NCBI GenBank assembly: GCA_021413595.1
Contig: JAIOQD010000765.1
Coordinates: 1 to 5,022 of the forward strand
Length of the DNA: 5,022 nt
From: Bacteroidota bacterium
GTDB lineage: Bacteria > Bacteroidota > Bacteroidia > 2-12-FULL-35-15
Direction of reading: 5' to 3'
Shown here piece by piece: positions 1 to 5,022 of this stretch. The notes under the pieces are model-generated. The model searched no databases, was not told the origin of the DNA, and saw only the letters and a program-made list of their open reading frames with translations. The position numbers were made by a program, and so were the translations under genes. Within the stretch, counting starts at the first letter, position 1. Each line of letters opens with the position of its first letter.

Positions 1-2
1 CT

Positions 3-1220
3 TCTCCCGGACAAGGAAGCGCATCTGTAAAAATGGTTACTGGAAGTTGTCCTGAATGTCCTAATTTTTCTATTTTGGGGCAATTTGGCCCTGTTACCCC
101 TTTACCAAGCCCATTAGGTGGCGGCATAGATTTAACAGCACCATATACACAACGTCCTCTTTCTGTTGATTTTAAATACAAATCAAATCCTATGGGAAAT
201 GATGCCGCAGGATTTAGTGTACAGTTGACAAGGTATAATCCCGTAACTGATGAAGATGAAACTATTGGTGAGGGTTATTTTGAGGCGGGTACACAAATAA
301 CAAATTGGACAAATATGAATATTCCTATTGTTTATTACTCAAGTTTAACACCTGATGCAATCACATTTTGGGCAACATCAAGTATTGGGTCTATTCCTGA
401 TTTAACTTCTTTAGGCATGCCTTACGTATTCCCAGTCCCTGCTCCAGTTGCTGGAAGCGAGTTTTACGTTGATGCGATAATAATTAACTTGCCTTCCTGT
501 GCCGGTTTTTCTGCTTCCGTAACTGGAACAAATGAAACCAGTTTTGGAGCATTGGATGGAACTGCAACTGCAACTGTAAGCGGTGGGACAGCCCCTTATA
601 CCTATTTGTGGAGTAATCTATCTGCAACAGCATCCATAACTGGATTAATACCAAGTTTATATTCTGTAACAGTGGTAGATGGTAATGGATGCTCTAAAGT
701 TGGTAGTTATAATGTGTTGCCATTTTCCTGTGGTGCATTTACAGTATCTGTTTCAGGAACAAATGCTACCTCATTTACCTCAGAGGATGGTTCAGCAAGC
801 GCAACAGTTACTGGAGGCGCAGGACCATATACCTATTTATGGAATACTGGAGCAACCACTTCATCAATTACCGGACTTCGTATAGGAGCATATTCAGTTG
901 CGGTTACTGATGCCAGCGGAAACTGTTTTGCATGGGGGTATTTTCCAACCTCTACTCCAACAGGAATTAAAGATGTTTATTCAAAAAACGATCTAATAAC
1001 AGTTTATCCAAACCCAAGCAATGGGCTATTTTCCTTAAAATCTGAAACTAAAATTTTTAAAGTTGAAATAATAAATACGCTTGGCGAAACTGTCTATCAG
1101 TCAGGCACTGGAAATCAGACATCTGTTATTGATTTATCTGGTCAACCTAAAGGTATTTATTTCGTTCATATAAACAATGAAAAAGGAAATACTACTGAAA
1201 AATTAGTGCTTAATAACTAG
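3..1220 (+). CDS. T9SS-exported protein with PCMD-like module and SprB-like repeats (5' partial)
   Basis: The reading frame is open to the left edge, so the gene begins upstream. The ATG at 33 is probably internal, because the ten codons before it (SPGQGSASVK) read as part of the same domain. Numbering from that ATG (395 residues), residues 1-155 resemble the Bacteroidota putative carbohydrate metabolism domain (PCMD, jelly-roll-like): RPLSVDFKYK at 41-50, a GEGYF strand, LTPDAITFWATSS and GSEFYVDAIIINL. Residues 158-230 and 235-304 are two SprB-like repeats with SGGTAPYTYLW / TGGAGPYTYLW, SITGL and YSVTVVDGNGC / YSVAVTDASGNC. Residues 318-395 are a type A T9SS sorting domain: VYPNPSNGLFSL, NTLGETVY, KGIYFVHI and a basic-hydrophobic end. 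Such proteins are exported across the outer membrane and attached to the surface or released. No catalytic residues are visible. Adhesion or glycan binding is inference; the PCMD match is by eye only. Confidence 0.88.
   Translation, partial: SPGQGSASVKMVTGSCPECPNFSILGQFGPVTPLPSPLGGGIDLTAPYTQRPLSVDFKYKSNPMGNDAAGFSVQLTRYNPVTDEDETIGEGYFEAGTQITNWTNMNIPIVYYSSLTPDAITFWATSSIGSIPDLTSLGMPYVFPVPAPVAGSEFYVDAIIINLPSCAGFSASVTGTNETSFGALDGTATATVSGGTAPYTYLWSNLSATASITGLIPSLYSVTVVDGNGCSKVGSYNVLPFSCGAFTVSVSGTNATSFTSEDGSASATVTGGAGPYTYLWNTGATTSSITGLRIGAYSVAVTDASGNCFAWGYFPTSTPTGIKDVYSKNDLITVYPNPSNGLFSLKSETKIFKVEIINTLGETVYQSGTGNQTSVIDLSGQPKGIYFVHINNEKGNTTEKLVLNN
504..944 (+). repeat. Two SprB-like repeats, 77-residue period
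   Basis: Two tandem protein repeats align with a 231-bp (77-residue) offset: N167 in SVTGTNETSF corresponds to N244 in SVSGTNATSF. The SGG/TGG-x-x-PYTYLW core keeps the same offset. Each unit is preceded by a similar linker with one Cys and a Phe (PSCAGF, FSCGAF). The DNA is clearly diverged between units, so this is an old duplication. SprB repeats are known from the Flavobacterium gliding adhesin and many T9SS cargo proteins; here there are only two. Confidence 0.75.
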
Positions 1221-1262
1221 TCTCTTGTTTTCAAATAATTTATTTCAGACAAATTAGTAGTG

Positions 1263-1298
1263 AAAAATACTACAAATTTATGAATTTGTGGTATTTTT
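1263..1298 (+). terminator. Rho-independent terminator after the first gene
   Basis: A 16-bp stem is formed by 1263-1278 and 1283-1298 with a TATG loop. All positions are Watson-Crick except one T-G wobble (T1271 with G1291). The 3' arm ends in five Ts and the 5' arm begins with five As, so it could also work on the opposite strand. It lies 43 bp after the stop codon at 1218-1220 and 40 bp before the next start, which argues that the two genes are separate transcription units. The stem is AT-rich, as expected in an AT-rich genome. Confidence 0.8.
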
Positions 1299-1338
1299 AT
1301 AATTCAAATGATATTGTAAAATAGTTTAATGAAAAGTC

Positions 1339-3546
1339 ATGAAAAGAAAAGCGCTTACTATTCTTAACATTTTTTTTATTTTTTTAACTGTTAACTCCTA
1401 TGGATGGAATACTCCAACGCCTTCTTCCCCATCTAATGGGGCGTCTGTCTGGACTGGTCTGACACTTAATTGGAACGCAATTGCCAGTTCACAGTTTTAT
1501 CAGGTGCAAGTAGATACCAATCCGAACTTTAACTCCACCGCATTGATTTCCGTAACAAATGCATACATCAATAGTAGTAGCAGTAATTCTGATACAGAAC
1601 ATTATCTTGAAAATCTATATTTTGGAAAAACCTATTATTGGCGGGTAAGGGCATATATTACTGGTGACACTTCCGCCTGGTCAACCGCATTAACTTTCAA
1701 TACCAAGGATTATGTAACATTATCTTCTCCAACAACAGGATCCAGCAGTTGGACAGGTTTAACACTTGATTGGTCTGCTCATGCCGGTATCGATTTTTAT
1801 GATTTGGAGGTTGATACTACCAATTCATTTAATTCTACGGTTCTTTTTACCGGTTCAAAAGCCTATATCAACAGTAGCAGCGTTAATTCCGATACCGAAG
1901 ATTATCTTGAAAATCTATATTTTGGAAAAACCTATTATTGGCGGGTAAGAGCCAGAAATACAGTGGATACTTCTGCTTGGTCAACCGTATTCACTTTCAA
2001 TACCAAGGATTATGTAACATTATCTTCTCCAACGAACCAACAAATAAATGTTAACATAGCAGGTACTACGCTCGACTGGAGTGTACATACCGGGATTGAC
2101 ACTTATCAGCTTGAGTTAGATACCGTGAATTCATTTAATTCGTCCTTTTTAATTTCTGTAGATAAAACCTACATTAATTCATCCAACGGAAACTCAGATA
2201 CACAATATGGAACAGGAGCATTATTAACCAATCAAATATATTATTGGAGGGTAAGAGCAATAAATGCAGTAGATACCTGTCTTTGGACATCTCGCGTATT
2301 CAGCACAGGAACTTGTGTGCCTCCTTCTGCGCCAACCACTATCAGTGGTACTGCAACAGTTTGTTCAGGAAGCTCAAATATATTCAGCATTGCCACGGTG
2401 TCTGGAGCAACAAGTTATACCTGGACATTGCCTTCTGGTTGGTCAGGTACTTCCACCACAACTTCCATTACTACAATCGCAAGTACAACAAGTGGAACTA
2501 TTTCTGTAGTTGCAAATAATGTATGTGGATTATCTATTTCACAAACATTAACTATTACTACGGGTGGTTCTACCCCTCCAACTCCTGGAAGTATCAGTGG
2601 AACAGCAACTGTTTGTTCGGGGACTTCAAACACATACAGTATAGCTGCGGTAAGCGGGGCAACAAGTTATACATGGGTTTTACCTTCTGGCTGGACAGGT
2701 TCTTCCACAACAACTTCTATTACAACGGTTGCCAGTACAACTAGTGGTAATGTTTCAGTAATTGCAAATAATTCATGTGGTCCTTCTGTTGCACAGACTT
2801 TAAATATTACAATTGGTGGTTCTGCCCCTTCAACACCTGGCAGTATCAGTGGAAGTGCCACAGCTTGTTCTGGGACTTCAAACATTTACAGCATTACTGC
2901 GGTAAGTGGAGCAACAAGTTATACTTGGACCTTACCTAATGGATGGGTAGGCACTTCTATTTCTACTTCCATTACTGCTTCTGCTAATGCTATTAGCGGA
3001 AATATTACAGTTGTTGCAAATAATATTTGTGGCTCTTCGTCTGCACAAACAAAAAGTATAACAGTTCCCACAATAGATACCACCGTTTCACAATTGGGGG
3101 GAACGCTCACTTCTAATGCTTCCGGAGTTTCTTTTCAATGGATAAATTGTAACGGAAATACATTAATTTCCGGGCAAACCAATCAAAGTTATAACCCAAC
3201 TTCCAATGGAACGTATGCTGTTATTATAACAAAAAGCGGATGTTCAGACACCTCCTCCTGTTATTCTGTTTTTTCTACAATGCTTGCAACAAATGCTTAC
3301 TTGTTACCTCAAATAAAAATATACCCTAAACCATCCACCGGAAAATTTATAATTGAAAATGTTGATTTACGATTTAAAAATTATGATTTAAAAATTTACA
3401 ATGTATTGGGAGAAAAGCTATACTCGGCAGGATTTAATTCAAAAATTCAGCATGAAATAGACCTTTCCAATGCTCCCAAAGGGATTTATTTTATAGAACT
3501 GCAATCTGAAGGAAATAAATTCAATGACAAAATAATTATTCAATAG
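1339..3546 (+). CDS. Secreted multi-domain T9SS cargo protein: three FN3-like, three PKD-like, one Ig-like domain
   Basis: Complete gene, 735 residues. The ATG at 1339 is chosen because it gives a clear Sec signal peptide (basic MKRK, hydrophobic core to about residue 20, likely cleavage near SYG at 20-22). No strong Shine-Dalgarno is visible; the ATG at 1329 is in another frame and stops quickly. Residues 25-124, 125-224 and 225-326 are FN3-like repeats, each with YYWRVRA and two with SAWST. Residues 327-410, 411-494 and 495-577 are PKD-like repeats with ISGTATVCSG, GATSYTW-LP-GW and ANN-CG; the two Cys of each unit are exactly 54 residues apart and may form a disulfide. Residues 578-646 form an Ig-like module (FQWINC, SYNPTSNGTYAV, SGCSDTSSCY). 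Residues 655-735 are a type A T9SS sorting domain (IYPKPSTGKFII, NVLGEKLY, KGIYFIEL). No enzyme domain is present, so a surface, adhesive or structural role is inferred. It is Ser/Thr/Asn-rich and lies downstream of a terminator. Confidence 0.93.
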   Translation: MKRKALTILNIFFIFLTVNSYGWNTPTPSSPSNGASVWTGLTLNWNAIASSQFYQVQVDTNPNFNSTALISVTNAYINSSSSNSDTEHYLENLYFGKTYYWRVRAYITGDTSAWSTALTFNTKDYVTLSSPTTGSSSWTGLTLDWSAHAGIDFYDLEVDTTNSFNSTVLFTGSKAYINSSSVNSDTEDYLENLYFGKTYYWRVRARNTVDTSAWSTVFTFNTKDYVTLSSPTNQQINVNIAGTTLDWSVHTGIDTYQLELDTVNSFNSSFLISVDKTYINSSNGNSDTQYGTGALLTNQIYYWRVRAINAVDTCLWTSRVFSTGTCVPPSAPTTISGTATVCSGSSNIFSIATVSGATSYTWTLPSGWSGTSTTTSITTIASTTSGTISVVANNVCGLSISQTLTITTGGSTPPTPGSISGTATVCSGTSNTYSIAAVSGATSYTWVLPSGWTGSSTTTSITTVASTTSGNVSVIANNSCGPSVAQTLNITIGGSAPSTPGSISGSATACSGTSNIYSITAVSGATSYTWTLPNGWVGTSISTSITASANAISGNITVVANNICGSSSAQTKSITVPTIDTTVSQLGGTLTSNASGVSFQWINCNGNTLISGQTNQSYNPTSNGTYAVIITKSGCSDTSSCYSVFSTMLATNAYLLPQIKIYPKPSTGKFIIENVDLRFKNYDLKIYNVLGEKLYSAGFNSKIQHEIDLSNAPKGIYFIELQSEGNKFNDKIIIQ
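1411..2316 (+). repeat. Three FN3-like repeats, 300-bp period between the first two
   Basis: Three tandem units encode FN3-like domains at residues 25-124, 125-224 and 225-326. The first two are offset by exactly 300 bp and share long identical DNA: 49 nt (1601-1649 equals 1901-1949) and 41 nt (1693-1733 equals 1993-2033). The third unit (102 residues) is more diverged and lacks these exact blocks. The identity of the first two, including synonymous positions, points to a recent duplication or gene conversion. Confidence 0.9.
2317..3069 (+). repeat. Three PKD-like repeats, 252-bp period
   Basis: Three tandem units of 84, 84 and 83 residues (2317-2568, 2569-2820, 2821-3069). The 14-nt word gcaacaagttatac recurs at 2407, 2659 and 2911, exactly 252 bp apart. 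The conserved protein core is GATSYTW-LP-GW, followed by a Ser/Thr-rich stretch and ANN-CG. The motifs fit the PKD-like repeats common in Bacteroidota surface proteins. The DNA is moderately diverged, so this array is older than the neighbouring pair of FN3-like repeats. Confidence 0.88.
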
Positions 3547-3619
3547 ATAAATGTATTCATTCGACTATAGAATCCTGTAAATTTGAGTTTTTAGTTCCAT
3601 TTGTTTAAAATAAATTATG
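3547..3619. other. Spacer after the second gene, no clear terminator
   Basis: AT-rich DNA between the stop at 3544-3546 and the structured element. Only a 4-bp hairpin (aatg/catt around 3549-3560) was found, too weak to call a terminator. No convincing Bacteroidota promoter pair (TTTG and TAnnTTTG at normal spacing) was recognised here or in the rest of the spacer, so the promoter of the metalloprotease gene is unresolved. Confidence 0.4.
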
Positions 3620-3728
3620 AAAACGTGTGTAGGAGCTGAGTAAATGCGATGTCGAATGGTTGCGGAAGCAATTGTTTGTTCTAGGAGCTTTTTTTCTTTT
3701 TGTTCAAGCAAAAGACACACACAGTTTT
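3620..3728. other. Structured intergenic element with imperfect terminal inverted repeats
   Basis: The outer arms aaaacgtgtgt (3620-3630) and acacacagtttt (3717-3728) are complementary over 11 bp with one extra base. Inside are two hairpins. The larger has arms 3653-3663 and 3668-3678, 11 bp including four G-T wobbles, and a GGAA (GNRA-type) loop. The smaller has arms 3697-3702 and 3709-3714 after a T7-C-T5 tract. The octamer taggagct occurs directly repeated at 3630-3637 and 3682-3689. As RNA the whole could fold as a multi-branched structure ending 9 nt before the next start codon. It could be a small non-autonomous mobile repeat (MITE-like), a 5'-leader regulatory RNA, or a weak terminator for the gene upstream. 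No known family is recognised and chance pairing is not excluded. Confidence 0.35.
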
Positions 3729-3737
3729 ATCTTATTC

Positions 3738-5022
3738 ATGAAAACAAAAACAGTATTTAAAATACCAGCCTATCTTTTTCTATTTGCAATACTCATTATA
3801 TCTAGTGGCTTTTTAGAGGAAGGTGGAAATATCATTTCCGAAAACCTTATTAAGTCAGGCAATTGCGATAATACCAATTCAAATACCAACCCCGATTACA
3901 TAAATAAGTATAAAAAAATCGAAACCTATATTCCGGATGAAAACACTGCAATAAAACATATTAAAATTGCTGTCAATATTTTTACCGGACCGGGTACTAT
4001 TCAAAATACAGCTGTTTCAGTGGAATCCATCCATCAAATGATAGAATGGTTGAATGGGTTTTACACAAATGTAGATTCGGCTACATATCCAATTGCAGGT
4101 GTGCCTTGGCTTAAGGATACAAAAATTCGTTTTGATCTGGACGAACGGATATTTTTTTATGAAGGAACAACTTTATATAATAACACTTCTCAATATACCT
4201 TGGAAAGGTATATTGCAACAGTATATTCCAATCGTTTGGATAATTTGAACATTTATATTACCGCAGGTGGTAAGGCCTCTCCTTATTCAATTCCGCCCTA
4301 TCCCCGCTTTATTTTAAAAGATGGTGGAGATATAACCTCTTCGTCTTTATATGGCAGTCAGGGAGTTTATATCAGCACAATAAGCCCATCGTATGTGAAT
4401 GCACAAACACTGGCTCATGAACTCGGCCATTGTCTGGATCTATTTCACACCTACAATCCATCGTGTTGCCATGAAACATGTAATGCCTCTGATCCCGAAT
4501 ATTTATACGACTTATTCGGTGCTGATCCTCCGGCTTATTGTTGGGAAGGGGGAGGTTTTGGCTGTAAAATTACATTAGGCGAAAACACCTGCACTAATAA
4601 TATAATGGGAGGTAATAATATGCTCAATTATTATTTTTCACCTATGCAGATCGGGAAAATGCATCGCGCATTGTCTATAAAATCAGTAAGAAAATATGTC
4701 AAAGAAAACGTATATAATACGGAGCAATTTGAAATAGATCAAAACGAAACGTGGAATTTTGATATAAGAATGTATAGTGATATAATCGTTAAAAAAGGTG
4801 TTGTTCTTACTCTAAAAGGCAGAATTTTAATGGCCAATCAGGCCGCAATTGTTATTAAAAGAGGAGCTTCTTTAATTGTGGATGGAGGTGTTATTATTAG
4901 TTCAGGGCAAACTTGGCAGGGTATAAAAATTGAAGGAGCCAAAAATAGAATGAAACATTTGTTTGGCAAAAGGGGGGAAGTGATTTTTAAAAATGGAGGA
5001 GAAGTTAAAAACACCCGGAAGG
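3738..5022 (+). CDS. Secreted zinc metalloprotease, pappalysin-like, with C-terminal beta-helix-like region (3' partial)
   Basis: The frame is open from the ATG at 3738 to the window end (428 codons plus one base) with no stop, so the gene continues beyond. The start is supported by a signal peptide (MKTKTVFK, then a hydrophobic core to about residue 24); no Shine-Dalgarno is seen. Residues 70-225 resemble the N-terminal part of bacteroidetal M43-like peptidases (a KIRFDLDERIFFYEG segment around 130). The zinc site is HELGHCLDLFH: H227, E228, H231, H237. A TNNIMGG Met-turn follows with M290, then YFSPMQIGKMHRAL. A DLFGADPPAYC stretch (258-268) sits where the family often has a D-x-DTP motif. 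The loop is Cys-rich (C232, C243, C244, C248, C268, C276, C285). From about W339 to the edge, short strand repeats (IVKKGVVLTLKG, IVIKRGASLIVDG, WQGIKIEG) look like the start of a right-handed beta-helix. A T9SS tail further on is likely but not visible. The metzincin-type peptidase call is firm, the exact family less so. Confidence 0.87.
   Translation, partial: MKTKTVFKIPAYLFLFAILIISSGFLEEGGNIISENLIKSGNCDNTNSNTNPDYINKYKKIETYIPDENTAIKHIKIAVNIFTGPGTIQNTAVSVESIHQMIEWLNGFYTNVDSATYPIAGVPWLKDTKIRFDLDERIFFYEGTTLYNNTSQYTLERYIATVYSNRLDNLNIYITAGGKASPYSIPPYPRFILKDGGDITSSSLYGSQGVYISTISPSYVNAQTLAHELGHCLDLFHTYNPSCCHETCNASDPEYLYDLFGADPPAYCWEGGGFGCKITLGENTCTNNIMGGNNMLNYYFSPMQIGKMHRALSIKSVRKYVKENVYNTEQFEIDQNETWNFDIRMYSDIIVKKGVVLTLKGRILMANQAAIVIKRGASLIVDGGVIISSGQTWQGIKIEGAKNRMKHLFGKRGEVIFKNGGEVKNTRK

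Noticed and set aside
679..885. 68-codon open frame inside the SprB repeat region
   Set aside because: Off-frame, Gln/Leu-rich and fully inside a well-supported coding region.
1299..1338. Possible Bacteroidota promoter before the second gene
   Set aside because: A TAGTTTAA-like box near 1323 has no TTTG element at a proper distance and would leave almost no leader.
1766..1948. 60-codon open frame inside the FN3-like repeats
   Set aside because: Off-frame shadow produced by the repeat sequence; no independent evidence.
2244..2744. Plus-strand open frames at 2244-2519, 2315-2509 and 2523-2744 inside the second gene
   Set aside because: Off-frame shadows of the PKD-like array, low in complexity and without recognisable domains; the main frame has a signal peptide and domains throughout.
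2415..3110. Three minus-strand open frames at 2415-2633, 2667-2885 and 2919-3110
   Set aside because: They recur every 252 bp with similar sequences, matching the PKD-like repeat period; they are antisense shadows of the repeats with no start signals or domain of their own.
3617..3643. Eight-codon open frame (MKTCVGAE) as a possible leader peptide
   Set aside because: Too short, no ribosome binding site and no attenuator-type codon run; only its position before a structured element is suggestive.
3679..3702. T-rich tract after the 3653-3678 hairpin as a standard terminator of the second gene
   Set aside because: The T tract starts about 10 nt after the stem and the stem has four wobble pairs, so it does not fit a normal Rho-independent terminator, though weak activity is possible.
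3644..3760. 38-codon open frame (starts MRCRMVAEAIV) running from the spacer into the metalloprotease gene
   Set aside because: No ribosome binding site or recognisable domain, and it overlaps the well-supported start at 3738; it lies mostly across the inverted-repeat element, which explains it better.

Overview
The window is AT-rich and carries three consecutive plus-strand genes for exported proteins. It looks like Bacteroidota, probably a free-living or environmental gliding-type lineage; no genus can be named. The evidence is two C-terminal type A sorting domains of the type IX secretion system (T9SS), SprB-type repeats, bacteroidetal PKD-like and FN3-like repeats, and starts without a clear Shine-Dalgarno sequence.

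Layout. (1) Positions 3-1220: the 3' part of a secreted protein whose start lies upstream of the window. It has a jelly-roll-like module resembling the PCMD family, two SprB-like repeats and a T9SS tail. (2) Positions 1221-1338: a short spacer with a strong 16-bp hairpin terminator (1263-1298). (3) Positions 1339-3546: a complete 735-residue secreted multi-domain protein. It has a signal peptide, three FN3-like repeats of about 100 residues, three PKD-like repeats of 84 residues, an Ig-like module and a T9SS tail. (4) Positions 3547-3737: a 191-bp spacer holding a compact element (about 3620-3728) with imperfect terminal inverted repeats and two internal hairpins. (5) Position 3738 to the end: a gene that is still open at the 3' edge. 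It encodes a signal peptide, a zinc metalloprotease domain with an HELGHCLDLFH site and a Met-turn, and the start of a beta-helix-like region.

The genes are probably not one tight operon. A terminator separates the first two, and 191 bp with a structured element separates the last two. Their shared theme is export: the first two are adhesin-like or structural T9SS cargo, and the third is a secreted peptidase with a repetitive C-terminal extension. No catalytic domain is visible in the first two.

No tRNA, rRNA, CRISPR array, transposase or integrase was seen. The least explained items are the spacer element before the metalloprotease gene, the near-identical 300-bp repeat blocks in the second gene, and the peptidase/beta-helix architecture cut by the window edge.
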